Shown here: positions 36,564-45,973 of the stretch, piece by piece
Layout of the letters: every line of letters begins with the position of its first letter
Position numbering within the stretch: position 1 is the first letter of the stretch
NCBI GenBank assembly: GCA_965215215.1
Contig: OZ244043.1
Span: forward strand, 930,001 to 994,000
Length of the DNA: 64,000 nt
Origin: CALDTK01 sp965215215
GTDB lineage: Bacteria; Bacteroidota; Bacteroidia; Chitinophagales; Saprospiraceae
Reading direction: 5' to 3'
Made by a program: the position numbers and the translations under genes
Notes under the pieces: model-generated
The model's database searches: none
What the model was told of the DNA's origin: nothing
Seen by the model: only the letters and a program-made list of their open reading frames with translations

Positions 36564-38531
36564 ATGTTACGTACGTTCTTAAGCGCTAGCCTCTGCACGC
36601 TAGTCGCCCTCTGTCCATTTACACAGACACTCTCCGCCCAGGATACGCGGGAGGTCGGCAACGTTGTCTTCGAGGGTGTCCCCGAGATACCCGACTCCCT
36701 CCACCGGCAGGTCCAACGCTACTTCGATACGCGCTCCGCCAGCTTTCGGGGTTGGTTGCCGGGCGGCCGGGGCGTACTTATCTCTACGCGCTTCGAGAAT
36801 ACAAATCAGCTGCACACGGTAGCCGAGCCCAACGCCGGGCGCGAGCAGATCACCTTCTACACCGACCCGGTACGGGAGGCATCCGTCTGTCCGAGTCCGG
36901 ATACCTCCGGACTCCTGTTCCTCAAAGACACCCTCGGCAACGAGTTCTCCCAGCTGTACTGGTTCGACTTGGCTACCGAACGGGCCGAGCTGGTCAGCGA
37001 CGGAGAATCGCGCAACTACGGTGTAGCCTGGTCGAACGCAGGCAACCAATTCGCCTATACGTCCTCGCGGCGCAACGGCACCGACTTCGACGTCTACGTC
37101 TCGGACATCTCGGCCCCCAAGCGGGCCAACCTCAAGATCAGCCGCGGCGGTGGCTACTGGCAGGTCGCGGACTGGGCTCCGGGCGATGAGCAGTTGCTCG
37201 TAACCCAGTACCTCTCCAGTACGAAGTCCAACTCCTACCTCCTCGACTTCAACAACAACCAGCTCACCAAGCTCAACCCGGACACGGCCGAAACCACCTA
37301 CCTCGCGCAGAGCTTCGACGCAACGGGCAAGAAGTACTACTTCGTGAGCGACACGGACCGAGAGTTTAATACCCTGTTCGAGCACGACCTGAAGACCGGC
37401 ACCAACGTGGCGATCACGGCGGACATCCCCTGGGACGTAGAGGAGTTCGTACTCGACGAAGCGCGCGCGCGGGGCGCGTTCACCGTCAACGAAAACGGTT
37501 TTAGCTCCGTGTACCTCTTCAGTCCGACCGACGGTAGCTCGAACAAGGTCGAGGGCATTCCGGTCGGCGAGGTGAGCGGGCTGAGCTTCGATCCGCAGGG
37601 CGATCGCATCGCCATGACGCTCAGTACGTCGCGCTCCCCGGGCGATGTGTACACCCTCGACGTTGGGTCCAAACAGCTTACGCGCTGGACGACGAGCGAG
37701 GTCGGCGGACTCGATCCCGCCACATTCCCCGAACCCGAACTCATCACCTACCCGACGTTCGACGAAGTCGACGGGGCGCCCCGCCAGATTCCGGCGTTCG
37801 TGTACAAGCCCGTCGGCAAAACCGACCGACCGCTCCCCGTGCTCGTCGTGATCCACGGCGGCCCGGAAAGCCAGTTCAAGCCCGGCTTCTCAGAGCTGTT
37901 CACCTACCTCACCAACGAGCTCGGTGTCGCCGTGATCGCGCCCAACGTGCGGGGCTCCTCCGGGTACGGAAAGGAGTACCTCCTGCTCGACAACGATTAC
38001 AAGCGGGAGCAGTCCGTCCGCGATATCGGGGCACTCGTAGACTGGATCGAGTCGAAGCCGACGGAGTACGACGGCTCCCGCATCGGCGCGTACGGCGGCT
38101 CGTACGGCGGCTACATGGTGCTCTCCTCACTCTACAACTTCAACGACAAGTTCAAGTGCGGCGTCGAGGCCGTGGGCATCAGCAACTTCGTAACCTTTCT
38201 CGAAAATACCGAATCCTACCGGCAGGATGCCCGGCGCGCCGAGTACGGAGACGAACGTAAGCCCGAAATGCGCGAATTTTTGGAAGGTATATCCCCGAAC
38301 AGACACACCGACCAATTCAAGGCCCCACTCTTCATCGTGCAGGGCGCCAACGACCCCCGCGTTCCCGCCACCGAGTCGGAGCAAATGGTGGCGGCCATCC
38401 GGGAGCAAGGCGAACAGGAGGTTTGGTACATGCTGGCCAAGGACGAAGGCCACGGTTTCCGTAAACAGGAGAACCGCGATCTCTTCAACGAAGCGATGAT
38501 CTTGTTTTTGCGGCAGCATCTACTCAACTAG
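36564..38531 (+). CDS. S9 family peptidase (prolyl oligopeptidase-like)
   Basis: 655 residues with a signal peptide (LSASLCTLVALCPFTQTLSAQ). A beta-propeller region (about 60-400, with TolB/WD-like repeats such as NYGVAWSNAGNQFAYTSSRR and LSFDPQGDRIAMTLSTSR) covers an alpha/beta hydrolase with the Ser nucleophile in GAYGGSYGGYMVLSS, the acid in NDPRVPATESEQM and the His in DEGHGF. Probably trims peptides outside the cytoplasm. Last gene of a plus-strand run that ends in a strong terminator at 38651-38684. Confidence 0.95.
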   Translation: MLRTFLSASLCTLVALCPFTQTLSAQDTREVGNVVFEGVPEIPDSLHRQVQRYFDTRSASFRGWLPGGRGVLISTRFENTNQLHTVAEPNAGREQITFYTDPVREASVCPSPDTSGLLFLKDTLGNEFSQLYWFDLATERAELVSDGESRNYGVAWSNAGNQFAYTSSRRNGTDFDVYVSDISAPKRANLKISRGGGYWQVADWAPGDEQLLVTQYLSSTKSNSYLLDFNNNQLTKLNPDTAETTYLAQSFDATGKKYYFVSDTDREFNTLFEHDLKTGTNVAITADIPWDVEEFVLDEARARGAFTVNENGFSSVYLFSPTDGSSNKVEGIPVGEVSGLSFDPQGDRIAMTLSTSRSPGDVYTLDVGSKQLTRWTTSEVGGLDPATFPEPELITYPTFDEVDGAPRQIPAFVYKPVGKTDRPLPVLVVIHGGPESQFKPGFSELFTYLTNELGVAVIAPNVRGSSGYGKEYLLLDNDYKREQSVRDIGALVDWIESKPTEYDGSRIGAYGGSYGGYMVLSSLYNFNDKFKCGVEAVGISNFVTFLENTESYRQDARRAEYGDERKPEMREFLEGISPNRHTDQFKAPLFIVQGANDPRVPATESEQMVAAIREQGEQEVWYMLAKDEGHGFRKQENRDLFNEAMILFLRQHLLN

Positions 38532-38541
38532 GTTTCGCTCA

Positions 38542-38601
38542 GCAGAGCCCCCGCCCGCAGAGCCCCCGCCCGCAGAGCCCCCGCCCGCAGAGCCCCCGCC
38601 T
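38542..38601. repeat. Tandem repeat, four 15-bp units
   Basis: Four consecutive copies of GCAGAGCCCCCGCCC, the last ending in T instead of C, directly after the S9 peptidase gene. They are in non-coding DNA and lie before the bidirectional terminator. Regular spacing without spacers excludes a CRISPR. Confidence 0.95.
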
Positions 38602-38650
38602 GCAGATACGTGATTCTTCCCCAGCGCTACCGCATAGCTCCGACCAAGTA

Positions 38651-38684
38651 AAAGGCCCTCCCCGCGAGCACGGAGAGGGCCTTT
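38651..38684. terminator. Bidirectional intrinsic terminator between the S9 peptidase and htpG genes
   Basis: A perfect 10-bp stem AAAGGCCCTC / GAGGGCCTTT closed over a 14-base loop, with A on one side and T on the other, so it would work for both convergent genes. Confidence 0.85.
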
Positions 38685-38725
38685 CGAGTATTAATCGGAT
38701 GAGGAGCATCCGTAGCGGAGGTGCC

Positions 38726-40615
38726 CTAGAGCGCCGAAACACTCCGACGGACGAACTCCGCCAACTCCTTACCCTTCAGCAGTCCCTGGTTGAGCTTCGC
38801 CAGGTCCGTCAGCTGCTTGGCCAGGCGCTCGCGCGAACTCGCCTCCTCACCGATCATCTTTTCGGCAATGAGGGGGTGGTTGGTGTTGACGACGATGTTG
38901 AAGAAGTCGGGCATACCGCTCGACTGGCCCTGGAGCGCCTGCATCTCCGTCATCCGGCGCATGAACTCGTTGCGCGTCACGACCACCGGCTGATCTTCCG
39001 GCGCCAGGGCTTGCAATTGCACCGAGCCCGATGCGGGGCCATCGGTGTTGGCCTCGAAGGCCGCTTTGATCTCGTTTTGTTGGTCTTCGGACAGCACGCT
39101 CTCGCGCGTCTCCTCCTTCTGCACCAGCTTGTCGACGGTGTCGGAGTCGACCCGCACGAAGGTGAGGTCCCCGTCTTTGGTCTCGATCTGCTGCATCCAG
39201 TGGTTGTCGATCACCTTGTCCATCAACAACACCTCGTAGTCGCGCGCCTGCGCCGCCTCCACGTAGCTGGTGTGCGCGTCGGGCTCGTTGGTGTACAGCG
39301 CGATGATCTTGCCGTGCTTGTCCTTCTGGGTCTCGCCGATCGCCTCCTTGAGCTCCTCGATGGTGTGGCTCTTACCCGCTAGGTTCCGGAGCAGCGCGAA
39401 CTTCGCGGATCGCTCGTAAAACTTGTCGTCGGTAAGCATCCCGTACTTGACCACCGGTCCGAGGTCGGGCCACTTCGCTTCGAAGTCCTCGCGCTCGTTC
39501 TTGAAGAGGTCGGCGAGCTTCTCCGCGACCTTCTTGGTGATGTACCCGGTGATCTGCTTCACCTGCCGGTTGCTCTGAAGCGCGGAGCGACTCACGTTGA
39601 GCGGGATGTCCGGCGAGTCGATGACGCCGTGGAGGAGCATCAGGAACTCGGGCACGATGTCGCGCACCTCGTCGGTTACGTAAACTTGGTTCGAGTAGAG
39701 CGCGATGTTGTTCTTCTGCACCTCCATCTGATTGGACAGCGGCGGGAAGTAGAGCACGCCCGTCAGGTCGAAGGGGTAGTCGATGTTGAGGTGGATCCAG
39801 AAGAGGGGATCCGGCGCGTAGGGGTGGATCTCGGCGTAGAACTTCTCGTAGTCTTCGTCGGTAAGCTCCGCCGGGCTCTTCTTCCAGAGCGGGTCGGTGT
39901 CGTTGATCACGTTCGCGACCTCCGTCTCGATCTTCTTCTCCGTTTCCTTAGCGTCCTCGCCTTCGCCCTCGGTGACGGTCTCGTACTCCGTCTCGGTGCG
40001 CATCCCGAACTGAATCGGCACGGGCAGGAACCGACAGTACTTCTTGAGTAGCTCCTCGATCTTGTCCTCCTCGAGGTACTCGGAGGCGTCTTCGGAGATG
40101 TGCAGGATCACGTCCGTACCGCGACCGTCGCGCTCGGTGGCCTCGATGCCGTACTCCGGTTTACCCTCGCACTCCCAGAGTACCGCCCCGGCGCCCGGCT
40201 GGTAGCTCTTCGTACGTACCTCCACCTTCTCCGACACCATGAAGGCCGAGTAGAAACCGAGTCCGAAGTGCCCGATGATGTTGAGGTTGTCCTTGTATTT
40301 CTCGAGGAAATCTTCCGCACTCGAGAAGGCCACCTGGTTGAGGTACTTCATTACCTCCTCCTCGGTCATGCCGATGCCCCGGTCGGAGATCGTGACCGTC
40401 TTCGCCTCCTTATCGACCGCCACCCGGATGGTCAGGTCCCCGAGCTCGCCGTCGAGTTCCCCCTTGCGGGCGGCGGCCTTCACCTTGGAGGTCGCGTCGA
40501 TCGCGTTCGAGATGAGTTCGCGTAGAAATATTTCCTGGTCGTTGTACAGGAATTGCTTGATGATGGGAAATATGTTTTCGGTTTCGACCGAGATCTGTCC
40601 GCGTGTCATCGCCAT
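38726..40615 (-). CDS. htpG: Molecular chaperone HtpG (Hsp90)
   Basis: 629-residue cytosolic Hsp90 homologue, normal length. ATPase domain motifs are LRELISNAIDATSKVK (Bergerat Asn), ITISDRGIGMT-like TISDRGIGMTEEEV, IGHFGLGFYSAFMV and GRGTDVILH. Middle-domain signature GVIDSPDIPLNVSRSALQSN includes the catalytic Arg. C-terminal dimer domain follows. Two adjacent Met codons (40613 and 40607) can start; either gives the same protein within two residues. Upstream is a roughly 660-base non-coding stretch; no heat-shock promoter element was recognised. Confidence 0.98.
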   Translation of the reverse strand: MAMTRGQISVETENIFPIIKQFLYNDQEIFLRELISNAIDATSKVKAAARKGELDGELGDLTIRVAVDKEAKTVTISDRGIGMTEEEVMKYLNQVAFSSAEDFLEKYKDNLNIIGHFGLGFYSAFMVSEKVEVRTKSYQPGAGAVLWECEGKPEYGIEATERDGRGTDVILHISEDASEYLEEDKIEELLKKYCRFLPVPIQFGMRTETEYETVTEGEGEDAKETEKKIETEVANVINDTDPLWKKSPAELTDEDYEKFYAEIHPYAPDPLFWIHLNIDYPFDLTGVLYFPPLSNQMEVQKNNIALYSNQVYVTDEVRDIVPEFLMLLHGVIDSPDIPLNVSRSALQSNRQVKQITGYITKKVAEKLADLFKNEREDFEAKWPDLGPVVKYGMLTDDKFYERSAKFALLRNLAGKSHTIEELKEAIGETQKDKHGKIIALYTNEPDAHTSYVEAAQARDYEVLLMDKVIDNHWMQQIETKDGDLTFVRVDSDTVDKLVQKEETRESVLSEDQQNEIKAAFEANTDGPASGSVQLQALAPEDQPVVVTRNEFMRRMTEMQALQGQSSGMPDFFNIVVNTNHPLIAEKMIGEEASSRERLAKQLTDLAKLNQGLLKGKELAEFVRRSVSAL

Positions 40616-41280
40616 AAGGGTAGTGTTTTGTGGTGCACCGCGCAGGTGCGGTGGGTTTTGCCGAAAGGCCTCAAATCACTTACCAGGCGCATTTGGCTGC
40701 CAGTCTGGCGGTTCGCTTCCGCTAAAACGGTTCAAAACGGCGTCCGACGGGGCTCGAGCACCGACAGAGCGTCACGAAAGGTGAGGTCACACGTAGCCAG
40801 CGCGCGAACTCGCCGAGTCGAAAGCTTGGCCGGGTAATTGCCCTTTAACAACACGTAGCCGCAAACGAGCGGCTCTTCGGCGGACGAGCGAAAAGATTCA
40901 CGGCTGGCACGGTTTTCGGATAAAGAACATCCGAGAGCAGCGAACGAAAATCTTTCTAGCGAGCTGCTTACCAATCGATTAGAATTAACCAATCGATCGC
41001 CCCCCTCCCCGAGCTACGAGGGCGATTGCGAACTGGGTGCTCTTCGGAGCGTCCTCGATTGAGTGAAAGGGCCGACTATCGGGGGGTAGGGTTGCGCCTG
41101 GAAACTCAATCACTTTTGAGACTTCAAGACGTACAGTGCTCTTATCGAGCGCTTTGCATAGCAAGTGAGGCCGGTTCCGCTGGGGGGTAAGGGCTGTGTT
41201 TTGCTTGCTTTTTACGCCCGCTTCTCTGCTAACGCAGGGGGCGGGCTCTTTCGTGGTAGAAGTGAGATTAGGGCACCGCG
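40616..41280. other. Intergenic region upstream of htpG / downstream of GH3 gene
   Basis: 665 bases with no convincing gene. It holds one interspersed motif (40715-40728), two copies of CCAATCGAT separated by a few bases (40971-40979 and 40989-40997), and a GCCCGC...GCGGGC inverted repeat at 41216-41246 that has no U-tract in the right place. A short open frame on the minus strand (40732-40992) has no family-like sequence. Confidence 0.5.
40715..40728 (-). repeat. Interspersed 14-bp motif (intergenic, upstream of htpG)
   Basis: Plus-strand GCTTCCGCTAAAAC; exact match on the minus strand, about 100 bases upstream of the htpG start. Confidence 0.85.
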
Positions 41281-43482
41281 TTACTCGACCGTGAACGGAA
41301 GCGCGGGTCGCCCCGCGGCATCCGCGGCATCGAAACCGACTTCCACGCGGTAGTCGCCGGGCGTCGCCGCCCACGCGCCGTCGCCCACGTAGTTGCGGAG
41401 CCCGTCGGTGGGAATCGGTAGGCGGAGTTCGATCGTTTGCCCGGGGGCGGTAGGCGTTTTCGCGAAAGCCGCGAGCACGCCCCGCGGCCGCTCGGCCGCC
41501 TCGGGCCAAGAGATGTAGGCTTGCGGTACGGCGTACCCCGGCCGCTTTCCGGCATTGGTGACCCGCACCACGAGTCGCGCCGTATCCCCCTCGACGAGGC
41601 GCGCGGCCTCCAGGTAGGCGGTGTCCAAACGGTGCTCTGTGTAGCCGAGGCCGTACCCGAAGGGGAAGCGAGCGGGCTGCTCCGTGGCGCGGTGGTAGGC
41701 GTAGCCGTGCAGGTACCCGTAGCTCACCGTATCCGCGAAGGGATCGAAGTGGACCAGGCGCTGCCCCTCGCGCGGGACGCTCACCGGCATGCGCCCCCCC
41801 GGACTGGCCCGCCCGAGCAGTACCCGCGCGACCGCTTCCCCACCCCGCTCGCCGGGGTACCAGGCCATGAGCACGGCCGGGATGCCGTCGACCCACTCGT
41901 CGACGACGATGGCGGAGCCCCCGATCATCACGGCGGCGGTGTTGGGGTTGCGGCCCCCGAGCGCACGGAGTAGCGCCACGTCGGAACGCTTGAGGCGCAG
42001 ATCCTTGCGATCGCCGCTCACGCCCCAGGCCGGTTCGTCGCCCCGGCGTTCGCCGATGAGTTCCACGTTCTCCCCCTCGTCGTTGGGCGCGTACCCGACC
42101 ACGGCAACGACGGCGTCGGCGGCCCCGGCGGCCTCCAGGAGATCTCGGTCGTCGGGGTCGGGATCCGGGCGGTAATCTACCGTGACGCCCCCCCCCAGTG
42201 CCGCACGCAGACCGGCCTCGATGGTGACGACCGACTCCGGGTCCACCTTGGAAGACATGTTGTCACCGAGGTTGGGCTGGTCCGCCAGCGGCCCGAGCAG
42301 GAGCACGGTGCGTATGCGCCGCGGATCGAGCGGCAGGGGGTTGCCCTCGTTTTGCAGCAGCACTATGCCCTCCTCCGCGGTGCGGCGGGCGAGCCGTTTG
42401 TGGTCTTCCGTGGAAAGCTTCCCGTCGTAACCCGCGTCGGGCTCGCCCGGGCGACTCGTCCAGTACAATTTGGTGGCTACCACGCGGCGCACGAGCGTAT
42501 CCACGCGCGCTTCGGTGAGCTTCCCCCGCTCGATGAGCTCGGGGATCTCGCGGTACACCGTGCCGCGCGGCATCTCTACGTCGAGTCCGGCGAGCACCCC
42601 CGCTTCGGCGTCGTAGAGGCCTTCGGTCCAGTCCGAGCTCACGAAGCCCCGGAAGCCCCATTGATCGCGGAGGATCGTTCGCAGAAGCTCGCGATTCTCC
42701 GCGGTGTACGCACCGCGGACCCTATTGTAGGAACTCATCAGCGAGGCGGCCCCGCTGTCGATCATGGCTTTGAACTGGGGCAGGTACACCTCGTGCAACG
42801 CGCGCTCGCCCACCGAAACGTCGACCCGGTAGCGCGAGATCTCTATGCTGTTGAGCGCGAAGTGCTTCGGGCAGGCCATCACGCCGTGGCGCTGGATACC
42901 GGCGACGTTCGCCACCCCGAAACGGGCGTTCACGAACGGATCCTCCCCGTAGCTCTCCTGCGCCCTCCCCCAGGCGGGGTGTCGCAAGACGTTGATGCAG
43001 GGACTCGCCAAGTAATTGTAGTGCCCGCGGCGAGCTTCCACCCCCATGGCCGAACCCACGGCGCGTTCGAGTTCCACGTCGAAGCTCGCGGCGCGCGCGA
43101 TGGCCACCGGGAAGGCCGTTGCGCCGTGTTTGAAGGCGATACCCCGCGGGCCGTCCGTAAAGACCATCGCCGGAACTCGGAGGCGCTCGTTGTAGCCGCT
43201 CGTTACGTCTCCCCGCCCCGGGGTAAGCAGCACGCCGAGGCCCCAGCTCGCGAAGCGAAGTGGGTTATCGAGGCTACCGTGGAGCTGCTCCACCTTTTCG
43301 TCGAGCGACATTGCGGCGACGAGTTCGGCGGCCTTCGCTTCGGCGCCGGCGAAATCCAACTCGGCGTAGACAGGGGTCCGGTCGGGGGGTGTCGCGCCGT
43401 AGGGCCAGTAGAGCAGCGCGACCGCGACGAACACGAGCGCGGAGACCACCGCCCCGAGCCCGATGAGTACCTTCTTGAGCAT
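41281..43482 (-). CDS. Glycoside hydrolase family 3 beta-glucosidase-like protein
   Basis: 733 residues. N-terminal membrane anchor or signal (LIGLGAVVSALVFVAVALLYW), then a (beta/alpha)8 domain with KHFALNSIEISRYRVDV and the catalytic nucleophile Asp in FRGFVSSDWTEGLYDAE, an alpha/beta sandwich domain (VAVVGYAPNDEGENVE...) and a fibronectin III-like C-terminal domain (VRVTNAGKRPGYAVPQAYI). Sugar specificity cannot be read. Ends about 660 bases from htpG. It carries one motif copy (41456-41469) that in the coding direction yields AFAKT. Confidence 0.94.
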   Translation of the reverse strand: MLKKVLIGLGAVVSALVFVAVALLYWPYGATPPDRTPVYAELDFAGAEAKAAELVAAMSLDEKVEQLHGSLDNPLRFASWGLGVLLTPGRGDVTSGYNERLRVPAMVFTDGPRGIAFKHGATAFPVAIARAASFDVELERAVGSAMGVEARRGHYNYLASPCINVLRHPAWGRAQESYGEDPFVNARFGVANVAGIQRHGVMACPKHFALNSIEISRYRVDVSVGERALHEVYLPQFKAMIDSGAASLMSSYNRVRGAYTAENRELLRTILRDQWGFRGFVSSDWTEGLYDAEAGVLAGLDVEMPRGTVYREIPELIERGKLTEARVDTLVRRVVATKLYWTSRPGEPDAGYDGKLSTEDHKRLARRTAEEGIVLLQNEGNPLPLDPRRIRTVLLLGPLADQPNLGDNMSSKVDPESVVTIEAGLRAALGGGVTVDYRPDPDPDDRDLLEAAGAADAVVAVVGYAPNDEGENVELIGERRGDEPAWGVSGDRKDLRLKRSDVALLRALGGRNPNTAAVMIGGSAIVVDEWVDGIPAVLMAWYPGERGGEAVARVLLGRASPGGRMPVSVPREGQRLVHFDPFADTVSYGYLHGYAYHRATEQPARFPFGYGLGYTEHRLDTAYLEAARLVEGDTARLVVRVTNAGKRPGYAVPQAYISWPEAAERPRGVLAAFAKTPTAPGQTIELRLPIPTDGLRNYVGDGAWAATPGDYRVEVGFDAADAAGRPALPFTVE
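41456..41469 (+). repeat. Interspersed 14-bp motif (GH3 gene)
   Basis: GTTTTCGCGAAAGC, exact match, inside the GH3 gene, giving AFAKT on the coding strand. Confidence 0.85.
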
Positions 43483-43500
43483 CGGGGGTAAATATCGCTG

Positions 43501-44382
43501 TCACCCCAGCTTGCCGGTCACGATTTGTTCTAACAGCGCGTGCTCGGCGGGGGCGAGGGGCGGGCGCAGGTTGCGCCTCCTCCCTCCGTCTACCCGTAAC
43601 CTCGCGCTTGGTTTCGGGAAATCCCGTGCGTCGTACTGGTGAAAGTGCCATCTACCGTACCGGTACTCGAGCGCGGTCAGGTGCTCCACCCAGTCGCCCG
43701 CGTTGAGGTAGGTGACGGATTTGCCCTTCACCGCTTCGGTGCGGATCGCCGGGCGGTGCGAGTGCCCGCACACGACGTACGCGAACCCACGGTGCGCGGC
43801 GAGCTCGATGGCCGAGGTCTCGAACAGCTCCCGGTAACGGTTCTCGTAGGCGCCGCTGCGCCGCAGCAGGTCCGCGAGGGAGAATTGGCCGAGCCCGAGC
43901 CCCCGCCTCAACCTGCCCGTCCACCCGTCGAGGCGCACGAGTAACTTGTACAACGGTCCGCCGAGGTTGGCGAGCGCCGGCCCGAGTCGGATCACCGGGT
44001 CGAACCGATCGCCGTGGAACATCCAGTAGCGCTCGCCGCCCACGCGTAGCTCCAGCTCCTCGCGGAGGTGGAGGTTACCGAGCACCAGGCCGCTGAAGCG
44101 CCGGAGCTGCGCCTCGGCGTTGCCGATGAGGTAGTAGATCCGCGTGCCCGCCGAGCTGAGCTCGAGCAGCTCGCGCACCACGTCGAGGTGGTCTTCGGGC
44201 AAGCCGCGCTTGCCGAAACGGTTGAGCTCCAGCAGATCGCCGTTGATGACCAACGTCTCCGGCGCGATGCTCCCGAGGTAATTGAGGAGCTCGGCCGCCC
44301 GGGCCGCGCGCGAGCCGAGGTGTACGTCCGAGAGGAGTACGAGCTCGAGCTTGCGGCGACTTGCAGGGGCGTGGGGAGACAT
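43501..44382 (-). CDS. UDP-2,3-diacylglucosamine diphosphatase-like metallophosphoesterase
   Basis: 293 residues. LVLLSDVHLGSRAARAAELL, VINGDLLELNRFGKRG, WMFHGDRFDPVI, VVCGHSHRP and YLNAGDWVEHLTALE are the metallophosphoesterase blocks of LpxH-like proteins of Bacteroidota, which hydrolyse UDP-diacylglucosamine in lipid A synthesis. The GNHD/E motif, however, reads GNAEAQ: Ala89 replaces the usual His. The other ligands are kept, so the protein may be altered or inactive, or use a different mechanism. Short 18-base gap to the GH3 gene suggests co-transcription. The C-terminus is rich in Arg. Confidence 0.88.
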   Translation of the reverse strand: MSPHAPASRRKLELVLLSDVHLGSRAARAAELLNYLGSIAPETLVINGDLLELNRFGKRGLPEDHLDVVRELLELSSAGTRIYYLIGNAEAQLRRFSGLVLGNLHLREELELRVGGERYWMFHGDRFDPVIRLGPALANLGGPLYKLLVRLDGWTGRLRRGLGLGQFSLADLLRRSGAYENRYRELFETSAIELAAHRGFAYVVCGHSHRPAIRTEAVKGKSVTYLNAGDWVEHLTALEYRYGRWHFHQYDARDFPKPSARLRVDGGRRRNLRPPLAPAEHALLEQIVTGKLG

Positions 44383-44519
44383 CGGGTGTATCAGTAAGTG
44401 AGCGCGCGTGGGTAGGTATCGCTCTAAAGCACCCCAAAGCTCTCGTTTACATATTAAGAGAACGTATCTCGGATATTGTCCCTCCGTGATGCTGCGCGCG
44501 CCGCGGTTACCTTCCGACC

Positions 44520-45896
44520 ATGTGCCGACAGCTCATTTATACCCTCCTCTTTCTGTTTTCGCTTGCGCTAAAACAGTTCGCCTACGCCCAGACCCCCGCC
44601 GCCGCCCCCGCCTTCGATGCCCGGGCGTACGACATCGCCGCCGCACCCCAGGCCGCCCGGATCGAGGCGGACGTGCGCAAGCTCGTGGGCTTCGGAACGC
44701 GCCACACCCTCTCGGACACGAGCTCGGAGACCCGCGGTATCGGAGCCGCCCGGCGCTGGATCGAGAGCGAGTTTCGCGCGATCAGCGAGGCCTGCGGCGG
44801 CTGCCTCGAGGTGCACGTGCAGCGCACGCTCGTCGATTCGACCGGTAACCAGCGCATCGACGTACCCACCGAAGTCGTGAACGTGTACGGCGTTTTGCGA
44901 GGCACGAAGCGGCCGAACGACTACGTGATCATGAGCGGCGACATCGACAGCCGCGTGAGCGACGCGATGGACCGCACCTCGGACTCGCCGGGGGCCAACG
45001 ACAACGCCAGCGGGATGGCGGGCGTGCTCGAGGCGGCCCGCGTGCTGAGCGCGTACGAATTCGATAACTCGGTGGTATTGGCCGGACTCAGCGGGGAGGA
45101 GCAAGGGCTCTTCGGCGGGCAGGCCATGGCCGCCATGGCGCGCGAGGAGGGATGGAACATCGTCGGCGTGCTCAACAACGACATGATCGGCAACATCACC
45201 GGCGTCGACGGGGTAACCGACAGCCGGGAGTTTCGCATTTTCTCGGAACCGTACCTCCAGGACGAAGACGAGCGGAAGCGCACCTGGCGCCGCTTTTACG
45301 GCGGGGAGGTCGACGGGCCGAGCCGCCAGCTGGCGCGTTACGTCGCGCGCACGACCTCGCAATTCCTCCCCCAACTCCACCCGATGATGGTCTACCGGCT
45401 CGATCGCTTCGGTCGCGGCGGTCACCACCGCCCCTTCAACGACGAGGGGTTTGCGGGCGTACGGATCATGGAGGCGCACGAGCAGTACGACCGCCAGCAC
45501 CAGGATATCCGCACCGAGGGCGACGTGGAGTACGGGGACGTGATCGGGGGCGTCGACTTCGACTACGCGGCGCGGCTCACCGCCGTTAACGCCGTTGCGC
45601 TGGCGAGTCTGGGTTGGGCGCCGCCCGCGGTCGAGGAGCTGGAGATCGGCGGTACCGTGGAGCCGGCGGCGAAGCTCAAGTGGAAGCCGAGCGCCGGTGC
45701 GGTGGGCTACAAGCTCTACTACCGCCTCACCACCGAGCCGCAGTGGACGGACTACCGCTGGGTAGGACCGGACGTAACCGAGCACACGCTCACCGGCCTA
45801 GTCGTCGATAACTACTTCTTCGGCGTTGCCGCCGTGGGGGCCGGGGGCAACGAGAGCGTGGTCACCTTCCCGGAGATCGTGATGGTGAGCCGGTAG
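44520..45896 (+). CDS. M28 family metallopeptidase
   Basis: 458 residues, exported: the signal peptide is LLFLFSLALKQFAYAQ. M28 domain blocks are IMSGDIDSRVSDAMDRT, SPGANDNASGMAGVLEAARVL and AGLSGEEQGLFGGQAMA with the general base Glu. In many M28 enzymes the first zinc ligand block is GHxDS; here it is GDIDS. A fibronectin III-like domain (KLKWKPSAGAVGYKLYYRL) closes the protein. It is divergent from the LpxH-like gene. A copy of the interspersed motif lies inside the signal peptide code. Confidence 0.9.
   Translation: MCRQLIYTLLFLFSLALKQFAYAQTPAAAPAFDARAYDIAAAPQAARIEADVRKLVGFGTRHTLSDTSSETRGIGAARRWIESEFRAISEACGGCLEVHVQRTLVDSTGNQRIDVPTEVVNVYGVLRGTKRPNDYVIMSGDIDSRVSDAMDRTSDSPGANDNASGMAGVLEAARVLSAYEFDNSVVLAGLSGEEQGLFGGQAMAAMAREEGWNIVGVLNNDMIGNITGVDGVTDSREFRIFSEPYLQDEDERKRTWRRFYGGEVDGPSRQLARYVARTTSQFLPQLHPMMVYRLDRFGRGGHHRPFNDEGFAGVRIMEAHEQYDRQHQDIRTEGDVEYGDVIGGVDFDYAARLTAVNAVALASLGWAPPAVEELEIGGTVEPAAKLKWKPSAGAVGYKLYYRLTTEPQWTDYRWVGPDVTEHTLTGLVVDNYFFGVAAVGAGGNESVVTFPEIVMVSR
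44561..44574 (-). repeat. Interspersed 14-bp motif (M28 signal peptide)
   Basis: Plus-strand GCTTGCGCTAAAAC within the signal peptide region; the flanking bases extend to CTGTTTTCGCTTGCGCTAAA... as an imperfect palindrome. Confidence 0.85.
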
Positions 45897-45973
45897 CGGA
45901 CGGAGGCCTGCCTCATGTTTGGTACCGCGGTGTGCCACTACGGTCGGCGTTAGCGCCCCGGATTGGTTCGGGG

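Noticed and set aside
38542..38601. Tandem 15-bp repeats as a CRISPR array
   Set aside because: Units are directly adjacent with no spacers and no cas genes are present.
40732..40992. 86-codon minus-strand ORF upstream of htpG
   Set aside because: No recognisable motif, unusual composition, and open only by chance in a non-coding stretch.
41216..41246. GCCCGC...GCGGGC inverted repeat after the GH3 gene, as a terminator
   Set aside because: The T-rich stretch is on the wrong side for the GH3 transcript, so I do not call it a terminator.
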